From positions 62,001 through 126,000 of the forward strand of contig DOEE01000003.1 in NCBI GenBank assembly GCA_003524095.1: a stretch of DNA of 64,000 nt, in the 5' to 3' direction. The notes below the pieces were generated by a model. The model did not search any database, was not told the DNA's origin, and saw only the letters and a program-made list of their open reading frames with translations. Shown piece by piece: positions 18,153 through 26,984 of this stretch (position 1 is its first letter; each line of letters starts with the position of its first letter). The DNA is from Clostridiales bacterium (GTDB lineage Bacteria; Bacillota; Clostridia; Christensenellales; UBA1242). The translations under genes and the position numbers were made by a program.

Positions 18153-19043
18153 ATGTCAAAGATTTCAAAACTTGTAATTATTTTAACAAGTGCAATTCTT
18201 ACACTACTAATAATTTGTTCGTGTGTAGTTTTTAGATACAAAATAATATATGATTTTTCAAATATCAAAATTAAGTCAGATAGTCTAAGTGGTATAAGTG
18301 TAATGACTTATAATATTAAGTGTAACGATAGACTTGATTTTAGTAAGTCTGGCTGGTATTATAGAGCAAAATATGTCGCACAAAATATTCAAGAAAACTT
18401 GGCAACAATAATTTGTTTTCAAGAAGTTAAGATAGAGCAATATGATTTTTTAAAAAATTGTTTGGAAGAATACGAAAGTGTCATTTTGTTTAGAGACAAA
18501 ACTTCACTTACCGAAGGCACTCCGATTTTTTACAAGAGTGATTGTTTTGATTTAGTTTCTTTCGATTCATTTTGGCTAAGTGATACTCCAACTGAAATGA
18601 GCAATACTTGGAATGGTGCATACCCAAGAGTTTGTACAAGTGTAGTTTTAAAAGAAAAAATTACAAACAAAGAGTTTGCGGTTTTCAATACTCATTTAGA
18701 CCATTTAAGTCAACTTGCACGAATTAATGGCTTGAGTTTAATTAAGTCAAAAATTGAAAGTTGCAAAGTTCCAGCGATTATTACTGGAGATATGAACTCA
18801 ATTCCTACTAGCCAAGTAATAACGACCTTTAAGAGTGACTTTGATGATTTAAATGACATTTGGGGATGGGGAGAAAACGAAGGCACATTCAAAGGTGGCG
18901 GAGAAAATGCAAATGCTAGAATTGATTATATATTCAAATCTAAAAATCAATTTGAACTTGTTGGTTACAAAATCATAAACAAAACTTTTGACGGTGTTAA
19001 TGCAAGCGACCACTTTCCGATTTATGCAGAGTTAAAAATATAG
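18153..19043 (+). CDS. Exported endonuclease/exonuclease/phosphatase (EEP) fold protein
   Basis: 296 residues. The N-terminus is a hydrophobic signal or anchor (KLVIILTSAILTLLIICSC). The EEP catalytic set is complete: MTYNIKCN, FQEVK, FNTHLDHL, ITGDMNS and ASDHFPIYAE supply the Asn, Glu, His, Asp and Asp-His residues of the metal-dependent phosphodiesterase site. Family members cleave DNA, RNA, inositol phosphates or sphingomyelin; the substrate is unknown. A second EEP protein is at 30827. It begins 27 bases after the AcnX operon and may be co-transcribed, although the function looks unrelated. A terminator follows. Confidence 0.85.
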   Translation: MSKISKLVIILTSAILTLLIICSCVVFRYKIIYDFSNIKIKSDSLSGISVMTYNIKCNDRLDFSKSGWYYRAKYVAQNIQENLATIICFQEVKIEQYDFLKNCLEEYESVILFRDKTSLTEGTPIFYKSDCFDLVSFDSFWLSDTPTEMSNTWNGAYPRVCTSVVLKEKITNKEFAVFNTHLDHLSQLARINGLSLIKSKIESCKVPAIITGDMNSIPTSQVITTFKSDFDDLNDIWGWGENEGTFKGGGENANARIDYIFKSKNQFELVGYKIINKTFDGVNASDHFPIYAELKI

Positions 19044-19057
19044 AAATCTTAAAAAAT

Positions 19058-19087
19058 AAAAAAGAGATGTCATTGACATCTCTTTTT
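19058..19087. terminator. Bidirectional intrinsic terminator
   Basis: Perfect stem AAAGAGATGTC / GACATCTCTTT with an ATT loop and A/T flanks, between the EEP gene and the convergent small membrane protein gene. Confidence 0.9.
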
Positions 19088-19277
19088 ACTTGCTTTCTTC
19101 GCTTGTTTTTCCGCTAGAACTCTCTTGTTGGGTGTTATCCAAATCTTTGAGCGATTCTTCGTATTTTTGGTCTTGTTTATTAATTAAATAGTTTTCATAG
19201 GCAAACGATCCAGCAAGAAAAAGCACTATAAAAACAATCATTATAGTAATTAGAACATTAATTTTTTTCTTAGTCAT
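19086..19277 (-). CDS. Small single-pass membrane protein (63 aa)
   Basis: The start is placed at the ATG complementary to 19275-19277 because AAAGGAG lies 6 bases upstream; a longer frame to 19361 has no ribosome binding site. The product is MTKKK, one hydrophobic helix (INVLITIMIVFIVLFLAGSF), then an acidic, Ser/Glu-rich tail of about 35 residues, probably outside the cell. The family is unknown. Confidence 0.65.
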   Translation of the reverse strand: MTKKKINVLITIMIVFIVLFLAGSFAYENYLINKQDQKYEESLKDLDNTQQESSSGKTSEESK

Positions 19278-19391
19278 AATCATTCTCCTTTGGAATACTT
19301 TTATATTTTGCATTAGTCTTATTTTTAAACTAATTTTACTACGAATTATGTCTATTGTCAATATGTCTTAACAAAATTTATTCAAATTAGT

Positions 19392-19421
19392 TTGACATAA
19401 GTCACAATTTAAAAGTACAAT
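19392..19421 (+). promoter_or_regulatory. pepF promoter
   Basis: TTGACA at 19392-19397, an 18-base spacer, TACAAT at 19416-19421, 55 bases before the pepF start. Confidence 0.6.
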
Positions 19422-19476
19422 AATTACTAATATGAAAACCAAAATAAATTAGTAGTATTGAAAGTAGGGGGAAAAT

Positions 19477-21255
19477 ATGAAGAAACGAAGTCAAATAGCT
19501 GAGAAATACAAATGGAATCTCAAAGATATTTTTGAGAATGAAGACGAACTACTCAAAAGTATTCAAAAAATAGAAAAATATCCAGCAATTTTGAGTGCAT
19601 ACAAAGGAAAACTAAAAAAAATAAACACATGCTATGAGTATTTTGAACTTTGTACAGAACTAGGAAAGATTATGGACAAGGTTGAAGTATATGTGTCTCT
19701 CAAACTAAGCGAAAACTTGGAAGACAACAAATTTTTGGAAATTAGTAGCAAACTATCCAATATTTCCAAAAACATATCCGTTGCAACATCTTTTGAAGAA
19801 CCGGAACTTCTTGGCTATGGCGAAAAGTATTTAAATAAATTACTCAAAGATTCAAGATTCAAAGATTACTCAATGAGTATCAAAAATTTGATTAGAGAAA
19901 AAGCCCATGTTTTGCCCGAAAAAGAAGAAATTATGCTTAGCAAGGCGATGAAATCTTTGGGTGGATTTTCGGACGTGTACGATAATATCGATACATTGGA
20001 TTTGAAGTTTGAAAGTGTTAAGGATTCAAAAGGAAAACTATACGAAGTTAATCAACATAACTACTCACATCTGTTAGAAAACAACGATAGAGTTCTTAGA
20101 AAAAACGCATACAATTCGTATTTAAAAGGCTATCATGGACTTGGCAACACTATTGCTTCAAATTATATTGGCAGTGTGGAGAGTGACTGGTTTGTGGCTG
20201 ATATGTATGGTTTTAAATCGACACTTGAAATGTCTTTGTTTGGCAGTAATATTGATTCCAAAGTTTATGACAAACTACTTGAAAATGTAAACAAAAATCT
20301 AAATTTGATGCACAAATTTTATACTCTCAAGAAAAAGGCTTTAAACCTAAGCCCATTCTATATCTACGATAGGTCGGTTAAAATTGCTAACTTAAACGAA
20401 AAAATTTCTTATGAAGAGGCTTATGAAAAAGTCATAAATGCTATGAGTGTGTTGGGTGATGAGTATGTGACTGGTCTAAAAACTGCTAGAGATAATAGGT
20501 GGATTGATGTTTATCCTTATGAAAAAAAGACAACAGGTGGATTCTGTTGCAATATGTTTGAGCCACATCCATATATTTTGCTTAACACGGTTGACGATAG
20601 TCGTGGCATTTATACATTAGCGCATGAATTAGGGCATGCAATGCACGGATACCTTAGTGCAAAGATTCAACCTTATCAGACTCACGACCATACAATATTT
20701 CTAGCAGAAATTGCTAGTACTGTAAATGAAGTTTTGTTATTTAAATATTTGTATCAAAATGCCAAAACAAAAAAAGAAAAACTATCTCATCTTGAAAAAT
20801 ACTTGAGCAATATTTTTGCTACAATTTATGTGCAAACAATGTATAGTGAATTTGAGTACTATTCTCATACTCTTGTTGAAAGCGAAAGTCCTATTAGCAA
20901 AGATTTGCTTAATGCCAAATACAAAGAACTTAATCAAAAATATTATGGCAAGAGTGTTAAGTTTGAAAGTCAAGATATTGGTGAGACATGGATGAGAATT
21001 CCACATTTCTATAGAGCATATTATGTATATAAATATGCTACAGGAATGTCGAGTGCAATTAATTTTGCTACAAGAATTTATAATAATGAGCCAGATTCTC
21101 TCAATAAATATCTTGAATTTTTGAAAAGCGGAACTTGTGATTACTCTTTGGAAATTTTGAAAAAAGCGGGAGTGAACCTGCTTGACGACAGAAGTTACAA
21201 AGTTGTATTTGACGAAATTTCTTGGGCACTAAAAGAACTAGAAAAATTAATTTAA
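19477..21255 (+). CDS. pepF: Oligoendopeptidase F (peptidase family M3)
   Basis: 592 residues, the standard length for PepF. It is a cytoplasmic zinc metallopeptidase that cleaves oligopeptides of about 7 to 17 residues. The catalytic motif HELGHAMHG lies at about residue 382 and the third zinc ligand in FLAEIASTVNE about 25 residues later. N-terminal helical domain features (YKWNLKDIFENED, the typical opening of the family) are present. GTAGGGGG-type ribosome binding site precedes the ATG. It is a single-gene unit with its own promoter and terminator. Confidence 0.95.
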   Translation: MKKRSQIAEKYKWNLKDIFENEDELLKSIQKIEKYPAILSAYKGKLKKINTCYEYFELCTELGKIMDKVEVYVSLKLSENLEDNKFLEISSKLSNISKNISVATSFEEPELLGYGEKYLNKLLKDSRFKDYSMSIKNLIREKAHVLPEKEEIMLSKAMKSLGGFSDVYDNIDTLDLKFESVKDSKGKLYEVNQHNYSHLLENNDRVLRKNAYNSYLKGYHGLGNTIASNYIGSVESDWFVADMYGFKSTLEMSLFGSNIDSKVYDKLLENVNKNLNLMHKFYTLKKKALNLSPFYIYDRSVKIANLNEKISYEEAYEKVINAMSVLGDEYVTGLKTARDNRWIDVYPYEKKTTGGFCCNMFEPHPYILLNTVDDSRGIYTLAHELGHAMHGYLSAKIQPYQTHDHTIFLAEIASTVNEVLLFKYLYQNAKTKKEKLSHLEKYLSNIFATIYVQTMYSEFEYYSHTLVESESPISKDLLNAKYKELNQKYYGKSVKFESQDIGETWMRIPHFYRAYYVYKYATGMSSAINFATRIYNNEPDSLNKYLEFLKSGTCDYSLEILKKAGVNLLDDRSYKVVFDEISWALKELEKLI

Positions 21256-21259
21256 ATAT

Positions 21260-21302
21260 AAAAAATCCATTAGATTATCAAATAAATCTAATGGATTTTT
21301 TT
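21260..21302. terminator. Bidirectional intrinsic terminator
   Basis: Stem AAATCCATTAGATT / AATCTAATGGATTT with a T-run, between pepF and the convergent RNA methyltransferase gene. Confidence 0.9.
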
Positions 21303-21306
21303 ATGC

Positions 21307-22026
21307 TTAAAATCTTTGTTTGCTAAATTCATACAAGGCAATTCCTACAGACATAGATAGATTAAGTGAATCAATTTTGTCGGAGTGCTTGATTATAAGT
21401 GGAGTGCCTACTGACAAGAATTTTTGGTCTAGTCCGCTTGCTTCGTTTCCAAATATTAGAGTGTGTGGTTGGGATTTTTTTTCAAGACTATTAAGACTAG
21501 TTTTTGCTTGAAGCATAAAGGGATACTTGTAATTATTATTAACTTTTGAGTAGTCATCAAAACTATCAAAAAGTTCAATATTTATACTGAATATTGAACC
21601 CATACTAGCCCTTATGACCTTTGGGTCAAATATATCAATACAGGGCTTGATAATACTCAAATTAGTGTAATTAAATCCTAGCATTACTCTAATTATTGTT
21701 CCCAAATTTCCCATATCACTAGGACTCACCAAAAGTACCTGATTTTGATTGTTGTCAACTTTCATTTCGTATTTGTTGAATACTCCCATGATATAGACAT
21801 TACCCTTGCCACTGAGTTTTTCTATTAACTTTCCATTAGTCAAAATTGGAACTCTATGCTTTTTTGCTAGTTCTAATATTTTTCGAATATCTTCACTTTT
21901 GTCCAATTTTTCGTGTATTACTATTTTTGAAGCGTGAGTGTATTTATTTTTGAGAAGTTCATATGTGGGGAATGCTCCAAAACAATAACTAATTTCACTT
22001 TCTTTTGAATATTTTTTAGATTCCAT
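21307..22026 (-). CDS. SpoU/TrmH-family RNA 2'-O-methyltransferase
   Basis: 239 residues. The three SPOUT motifs are present in order: motif 1 MGNLGTIIRVMLGF, motif 2 TLIFGNEASGLDQ and motif 3 LNLSMSVGIALYEF. These bind AdoMet in the trefoil knot and contact rRNA or tRNA. The N-terminal 95 residues resemble the L30e-like substrate-binding half in size but are divergent. It transfers a methyl group to a ribose 2'-OH; the target nucleotide is not predictable. It is the first of three reverse genes that all look like nucleic-acid or nucleotide enzymes. Confidence 0.88.
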   Translation of the reverse strand: MESKKYSKESEISYCFGAFPTYELLKNKYTHASKIVIHEKLDKSEDIRKILELAKKHRVPILTNGKLIEKLSGKGNVYIMGVFNKYEMKVDNNQNQVLLVSPSDMGNLGTIIRVMLGFNYTNLSIIKPCIDIFDPKVIRASMGSIFSINIELFDSFDDYSKVNNNYKYPFMLQAKTSLNSLEKKSQPHTLIFGNEASGLDQKFLSVGTPLIIKHSDKIDSLNLSMSVGIALYEFSKQRF

Positions 22027-22112
22027 AAATTAAACCTTTTTGTATATTTAAATATTTGAATTGCCATTTATTTATATATTTATGACAATATTATGTCACT
22101 TATTGACAATAA

Positions 22113-23051
22113 CTACATATTAAACATATTCTTATCTTTGAGAATTAATTTTATAACTTCTTTTTTGAGTGAGTTGTCCATAGGCGCTCCAGATGCTTTT
22201 ACATGGCCACCCCCACCATAAATAGATGCGATTTCTGCGACGTTAATTTCGTCTTTGTTGCACCTAAAAGATATGCCTTGTTGCATGTTAATAATGACTA
22301 CAAAATCTATACAGTATGAATATTTAGATGCCAAATAATTTCCAAGCAAACTTCTGTTTTGTTCTGCAAAAACTATTCCACATTTTTTGCCTTGAATAGT
22401 TGCATGAAACATTGTTTTTTCTGTTTCTTCTAAGTAGCGTTGAATTCTTCCTTGCTCAATTTCAAGCAAATACTCTTGTTCTTTTGTAAAGAAAAATTCA
22501 TTGTTTTCTTTTAAGAATTTTGAGTAGTATTCTATATAATTATCTCGACCTAAAATGTCATGCAAGTCATTTAATTTTTTGGCCTGCAAATTATTTGTTT
22601 TTGCCCAGTCCCATGTGTCGCTAAGTCTTACAAGTTCTGTGTATTCTCTAACTGATGGTTTATCAAAAATAGTAGGATATGCGTTGGCTAAATATTTATA
22701 AAATAATGATGTTGCACATTCGTTAATTCCTTCACTATTTGTGCTAATGGCTGTTCCAAATGGATAGTCATTTGCAACCAAATTAAATGCATGGTGGTCA
22801 AATAATTTGAACCTTTGACTATTGCCAGTGTTCATAATCAAATCGCAAGTTGACTTGTCCAAAGTTAAATCGGTTATGATTATCTCGTCATAATTTAAAT
22901 AACTTTTGTTATTAATTATTTCTTGAACTTTTGGAATAATATCGTTTGCATTAAGTAAAATATAATCAAAATTTGTGCCTAGCATTTTGAGAAAGATTAT
23001 TGGACTTATGCCGTCAGGGTCGGCTTTGTGTGTAAGTAGTAGTGTTTTCAT
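22113..23051 (-). CDS. DHH/DHHA1 family phosphoesterase
   Basis: 312 residues. The DHH motifs are present: LLTHKADPDGISP for the first metal-site Asp residues, DLTLD for motif II, FDHHAFN for the name motif III, and the C-terminal DHHA1 Gly-rich segment YGGGGHVKASGAPM. Family members include oligoribonuclease NrnA, c-di-AMP phosphodiesterases and RecJ-like nucleases. The domain order fits a stand-alone NrnA-like or uncharacterised member. It is transcribed after the RsmF-like gene (12 bases apart). Confidence 0.85.
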   Translation of the reverse strand: MKTLLLTHKADPDGISPIIFLKMLGTNFDYILLNANDIIPKVQEIINNKSYLNYDEIIITDLTLDKSTCDLIMNTGNSQRFKLFDHHAFNLVANDYPFGTAISTNSEGINECATSLFYKYLANAYPTIFDKPSVREYTELVRLSDTWDWAKTNNLQAKKLNDLHDILGRDNYIEYYSKFLKENNEFFFTKEQEYLLEIEQGRIQRYLEETEKTMFHATIQGKKCGIVFAEQNRSLLGNYLASKYSYCIDFVVIINMQQGISFRCNKDEINVAEIASIYGGGGHVKASGAPMDNSLKKEVIKLILKDKNMFNM

Positions 23052-23062
23052 AATTGTTCCTT

Positions 23063-24409
23063 TTAAATTCTTAATTCTTTTGGATAATAGTTTTTGAGTG
23101 TTCCGTTTGTCATTTTGCCACCGCCAAGTGTTACTCCCAAAAACTCTACAGCATATATCCCGTTTGGTCTATCAAAACTGAGTTCTTCGCCATGCAAGTA
23201 TTTGTAAACATCTAATTCATTCAGTTCGATTTTCTTTTCAAAATACTTTCCATATGTGTGATAACATTCATGTGCAATTTTGAAAACGTTTTTTTGCAGT
23301 GTTCCAACATGTACACCAAGATAAATTACATTTAAATTTTTAAGATTTAATTTGCATTTTGGCAAAACATAAATTTCGTCATTAATCTTAACAAGGCTAT
23401 CTAACTTTATGTTTATAACACCTTTTAGTGTAGAGAGTATGGTCATCAATTCTTTTTGATTAAGTTCACAATAACATTTTGGCAATGATGGTTTTGGTTG
23501 AGATAAACTTTCGCAATCAACTTTTTTGAGAACAATCATAAATTGACCTTCGCCTTTGAATCTATGTGGGTAACGACGAAGTGCATAGTTTGTACTTACA
23601 TCTTCAATTTTTATACCACTATCACATACTGCCAAAAATTCGGGTTTGTGTATAATTTCAAAATCGGAATGCTTTTTTATAAAATTAAAAATAACATTTT
23701 CGTTTTCTCTTATGTCATATGTACATGTCGAGTAAACCAAAGTTCCATTTGATTTGAGTAGTTGGGATACATTTTCTAAAATTTTAAGTTGGCGTTCAGC
23801 ATTGCTGTCTATGCTTGTAGGACTATAAAAATTCATGTCGAAGTTATTTTTTCTTATCATTCCTTCGCCACCGCAAGGTGCATCAACCAAAATTTTGTCA
23901 AATAGTATGTTGCTTCTCGCTAGTTCTTCGGACGAATTGCAAGTAATAATGAAATTATCAAAACCCATACGTGTTAGATTTTCTCTTAAAATCTTTGCTC
24001 TGCTAAACGCAATTTCATTTGAAACAAGTAGTCCGCTTCCACCAAGTTTTTCAAGAATTTGAATGGACTTTCCGCCGGGAGATGCACATACATCAAGACA
24101 TATATCTTGAGGGCGAATATCCATAAGTTCAACCGGATACATTGCACTTGGCTCTTGGGAATAAATTACTCCCATGTGGTTAAAAACATTTTGTGAAAAC
24201 TTTGGAATGCTAGCAAAATATCCATTCTGGGTCAAAGGAATTGACTCAATTTCAAAATCACAGTTTTTTTCGAAAACGTCCTTTTTAAGTCTTTCAAAGT
24301 TGACGGTAATTGCTTTTTGCGAAGGATTATCAAGAGATTTGAAAAATTCATCTGCTTGACTTCCAAGCAAATCTCTCATTTTTTGTTCAAAATCCTTTGG
24401 TAAATTCAT
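23063..24409 (-). CDS. RsmF/NOL1-NOP2-Sun-type RNA m5C methyltransferase
   Basis: 448 residues. The AdoMet site CLDVCASPGGKSIQIL, the motif ILVDAPCGGEGMIRK and the catalytic-cysteine motif LVYSTCTYDIRENENV are all present, so both cysteines of the m5C mechanism (PC and TC) are kept. A C-terminal RNA-binding region of about 150 residues contains YLHGEEL and is typical of the RsmF/YebU group, which methylates cytosine in 16S rRNA. The last residues include LGVTLGGGKMTNGTLKNYYP, matching the family's end. It heads the reverse pair with the DHH gene. Confidence 0.88.
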   Translation of the reverse strand: MNLPKDFEQKMRDLLGSQADEFFKSLDNPSQKAITVNFERLKKDVFEKNCDFEIESIPLTQNGYFASIPKFSQNVFNHMGVIYSQEPSAMYPVELMDIRPQDICLDVCASPGGKSIQILEKLGGSGLLVSNEIAFSRAKILRENLTRMGFDNFIITCNSSEELARSNILFDKILVDAPCGGEGMIRKNNFDMNFYSPTSIDSNAERQLKILENVSQLLKSNGTLVYSTCTYDIRENENVIFNFIKKHSDFEIIHKPEFLAVCDSGIKIEDVSTNYALRRYPHRFKGEGQFMIVLKKVDCESLSQPKPSLPKCYCELNQKELMTILSTLKGVINIKLDSLVKINDEIYVLPKCKLNLKNLNVIYLGVHVGTLQKNVFKIAHECYHTYGKYFEKKIELNELDVYKYLHGEELSFDRPNGIYAVEFLGVTLGGGKMTNGTLKNYYPKELRI

Positions 24410-24535
24410 TATTTTGCCTTTTATCCATTATTTTTAATTGTTTATGGCTTATCAATTAGATTAGTTTAACACATTTTGAAAATTTTTCCAAAAGATAAGC
24501 GAAGGTAATCGGACAAACTTATCAAAAATTGGGTA

Positions 24536-24564
24536 TTGACTATAGTTAATTCTAGTGTTAAAAT
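24536..24564 (+). promoter_or_regulatory. Promoter of the paralogous hypothetical gene pair
   Basis: TTGACT at 24536-24541, 17 bases, TAAAAT at 24559-24564, followed by a 50-base leader and an AAGGTGG ribosome binding site. Confidence 0.6.
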
Positions 24565-24617
24565 ATAATAAGTAAAATGTTTTGTGGGGAAACAAATTTT
24601 TATATTAAGGTGGAAAT

Positions 24618-25535
24618 ATGAGTGAAAATAGAGAAAAAGAGTATTTTTATCTAGTTTATCCTAGACGAATACCCGATGCACAACTAGACAAAGTTATGCA
24701 AACTACCAAAATTTTGGATTCTTATACTGGACAACTTCAAGATAGAGAAACCGAAGTTTACAAAATAAAAGAGCCTTATGTTTTAGACATGATAGACTTT
24801 GCTTTTAATAAATTTTTGCCAAACGAAGAGTATACACCTAAACCAATTAGAATATCGAGTGCAACCGCCGATGCTTATGGGCTTGAAAGACTTGTTATGA
24901 ATATCCAAAAAAGATTGGGTTCTTTGCCTTATGCACTTTGGGTTGCAAAAATCCCTTCTGTATATATGGCAGAACTTTACAAAGAAGAATCTCTTGACGA
25001 AAATTTTGGTGAAAAAGCCGAAGATTCAACATTCTGTACGCTATTGCCACTCAACAATGTAGCAAAAGTTGGTGACAAAGTAATGCAAGGGCTTGCTTCT
25101 AATTTTATAGATAGAGTTTATCTTAACTATCCGGATTTAAGATGTATCAAAAATGAGAGTTGCATGCCACTAAGTCCAATTCATAAGGGTCTTATTTTGA
25201 GTCCTGAACAAAGATTTGTGACAGATATTTATCACTATTCTATTTGGAGAATAAATGCAAGAAATGATGATGTTATAGAAAAACTGGAAAGAGAATATGA
25301 TTACGATTGTGCAAAACTCCATAAAGATAGATTAAACGAACTGTTGATTTATAATAGAATCACATATTTGGACAAACAAGGATTTAAAAAATACAACGAA
25401 AAATATCTAAAACCACAACTACTAGAGTACAGAAACAAAATGTCTAGGTTTAAAATTATGGCACTCTTGGAAAATTCGTCAATTGTAGAAGATGCTAGAC
25501 GTAGACAAACTATGTTGGAAAAGGGGGAATTCTAA
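24618..25535 (+). CDS. Hypothetical protein, first of a paralogous pair (305 aa)
   Basis: Soluble, charged, aromatic-rich protein with no signal peptide or membrane helix. It opens with EYFYLVYPRR and has KILDSYTGQL near residue 36, then WVAKIPSVYM near residue 120 and RVYLNYPDLRC near residue 175. The same landmarks in the same order occur in the next gene (YFVYPDWS, SILDTFNNGL, LIKIPEEYV, RGVYFKEIGW), so the two are distant paralogues by eye. The C-terminal third is helical and basic and is absent from the partner. I do not recognise a family. The two genes are separated by 2 bases and share a promoter. Confidence 0.65.
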   Translation: MSENREKEYFYLVYPRRIPDAQLDKVMQTTKILDSYTGQLQDRETEVYKIKEPYVLDMIDFAFNKFLPNEEYTPKPIRISSATADAYGLERLVMNIQKRLGSLPYALWVAKIPSVYMAELYKEESLDENFGEKAEDSTFCTLLPLNNVAKVGDKVMQGLASNFIDRVYLNYPDLRCIKNESCMPLSPIHKGLILSPEQRFVTDIYHYSIWRINARNDDVIEKLEREYDYDCAKLHKDRLNELLIYNRITYLDKQGFKKYNEKYLKPQLLEYRNKMSRFKIMALLENSSIVEDARRRQTMLEKGEF

Positions 25536-25537
25536 GT

Positions 25538-26383
25538 ATGGAAAAATCCAAATTTAGATACACTTATTTTGTTTATCCAGACTGGTCATATATAACCAAG
25601 GGCAATAGCCACAAAGTCAAGGGGCTAAGTTCCATTTTGGATACATTTAATAATGGACTAGATATTTACAAAGATATTAACTATGGCGATTCTACAATGG
25701 TATGGCAATCAAACATAGATGAATTCGGCGAAGCAAAAGTTCTTGAGTATTTTGCAAATAAATATCAGGCTAGAAGCAAGTTTTTGAGTAAAGACTCTCC
25801 AAATGGTTCAATTCCTGTATATCTAATAAAAATTCCCGAAGAATATGTTTATGGCGATACAGATGATCCAAAGATTGGCTTGCCACTTCCTTGGCTAATT
25901 AAATTTAACGACAAATTTAGAAAAACAATTACTGCACCAGTAGATTTGGACAAAGTAGATTATTATCACAAAGTGCCTAGATTTTCCGAAAAGGGCGACA
26001 TGCCTAAACTTGCGCCACAATTTGTACGTGGTGTATACTTCAAAGAAATAGGGTGGACGGGTAATTCAAACTGGTGTCCTATATACAATCCCTATGGCTA
26101 TACATTTAGCGGATTTCAATATCCGGATTTAAAGAGAGTTGGCGAACAAGATATTATAAATATTCAAGATGCCGGTAAGTCATATGAAGAACTCAAAAAA
26201 TTGCAAGAACAACATATTTTGCCATTCTTCTTGCATCATAATGCAGATGAAATTATTGATTATTACAAAAACAAATTCAAAGACGTTCATGAAACTATGG
26301 AATGTAAATGGCCAGAAGATATAATGATGAATAGATTATTCGAAAGATGGAACGTCACTTCGGATTTAGATAGATTGAAATAA
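25538..26383 (+). CDS. Hypothetical protein, second of a paralogous pair (281 aa)
   Basis: Soluble protein that starts 2 bases after the preceding gene with GGGGGAATTC as overlapping ribosome binding site. It opens RYTYFVYPDWSY and shares the order of motifs with its neighbour. It has many Trp and Tyr residues (GWTGNSNWCPIYNPYGYTF), suggesting a beta-rich ligand-binding fold. No enzyme motif is visible. The function is unknown; the two products may form a heteromer. Confidence 0.65.
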   Translation: MEKSKFRYTYFVYPDWSYITKGNSHKVKGLSSILDTFNNGLDIYKDINYGDSTMVWQSNIDEFGEAKVLEYFANKYQARSKFLSKDSPNGSIPVYLIKIPEEYVYGDTDDPKIGLPLPWLIKFNDKFRKTITAPVDLDKVDYYHKVPRFSEKGDMPKLAPQFVRGVYFKEIGWTGNSNWCPIYNPYGYTFSGFQYPDLKRVGEQDIINIQDAGKSYEELKKLQEQHILPFFLHHNADEIIDYYKNKFKDVHETMECKWPEDIMMNRLFERWNVTSDLDRLK

Positions 26384-26415
26384 AAAAATGGAAGTCTAAT
26401 TGGCTTCCATTTTTT
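26383..26415. terminator. Bidirectional intrinsic terminator
   Basis: Stem AAAATGGAAG / CTTCCATTTT with T-runs on both sides. It ends the forward gene pair and the reverse tRNA transcript. Confidence 0.88.
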
Positions 26416-26417
26416 GT

Positions 26418-26491
26418 TGGAGCAGGTGAAGGGAATCGAACCCTCGTAGTCGGCTTGGGAAGCCGATATTCTGCCATTGAACTACACCTGC
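26418..26491 (-). tRNA. tRNA-Gly (anticodon CCC)
   Basis: Reverse-strand cloverleaf with acceptor GCAGGTG / CACCTGC, T-arm GAGGGTTCGATTCCCTT, anticodon stem TCGGC/GCCGA and loop TTCCCAA giving anticodon CCC. Discriminator U and CCA are encoded in the DNA. It is followed by a terminator. Confidence 0.96.
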
Positions 26492-26541
26492 ACAAATTAC
26501 AATATATTTGAGCTATATATTTTTTGTCAAATAATAAATTT

Positions 26542-26617
26542 TGGAGCTGATGGTGGGACTCGAACCCACGACCTACGCATTACGAATGCATTGCTCTACC
26601 AACTGAGCCACATCAGC
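26542..26617 (-). tRNA. tRNA-Thr (anticodon CGT)
   Basis: Reverse-strand cloverleaf with acceptor GCTGATG / CATCAGC, D-arm GCTCAGTTGGTAGAGC, anticodon stem ATGCA/TGCAT and loop TTCGTAA giving anticodon CGT, T-arm GTGGGTTCGAGTCCCAC. CCA is encoded. It lies 50 bases upstream of tRNA-Gly on the same strand, so they share a transcript. Its 5' end is duplicated upstream within a hairpin-rich insert. Confidence 0.96.
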
Positions 26618-26810
26618 ATATTAGGTTACTAGAATACTATTATTTTTGTTATGGTAATTACAATACGTTTTTAGGTAGAGCAATACTTACTCTTCCGTCG
26701 ACACCTAAAGTGTCTCCCGCTTTGGCTAATAACTTGCCACTGGCAACTTATTTTAACGCGTCGCGTTCGTCTAAAGCCACATCAGCATATTAGGTTGCTA
26801 GAATACTATT
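26606..26810 (-). repeat. Hairpin-rich insert in the tRNA-Thr leader with duplicated tRNA 5' end
   Basis: A 36-base segment spanning the first 12 bases of tRNA-Thr and its upstream flank (26606-26641) recurs at 26775-26810 with one mismatch. The 133 bases between hold hairpins at 26700-26714 (GACAC/GTGTC), 26729-26751 (10-bp stem with one mismatch, ACT loop) and 26755-26767 (AACGC/GCGTT, loop GTC). An 11-base inverted copy of the tRNA D-arm region lies at 26674-26684 (complement of 26590-26600). TTGGCTAA and TCCGTC match core motifs of the tRNA-Ser element at 46575-46895. The copy sits upstream of the tRNA in the direction of transcription. Confidence 0.6.
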
Positions 26811-26946
26811 GCTTACCGCTAAGGCATTTGCTTTGTGTTTTTGCGGTGTCAACTTGACCTAGTGTAATTTTAGCACAATATTTCAATTTTGTCACTGCAA
26901 AAATAGATATTTAATCAAAAATCCTTGATGAAAACTTTGAAAGGCA

Positions 26947-26978
26947 ACAAAAAACTCCCAAATTTTTAGTTGGGAGTT
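26947..26978 (-). terminator. Intrinsic terminator
   Basis: Stem AACTCCCAA / TTGGGAGTT with a reverse-strand T-run, just after the stop of the coiled-coil membrane protein gene. Positions 26811-26946 hold nothing clear apart from a TTGACA-like -35 on the reverse strand near 26869. Confidence 0.85.
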
Positions 26979-26984
26979 AGAATT

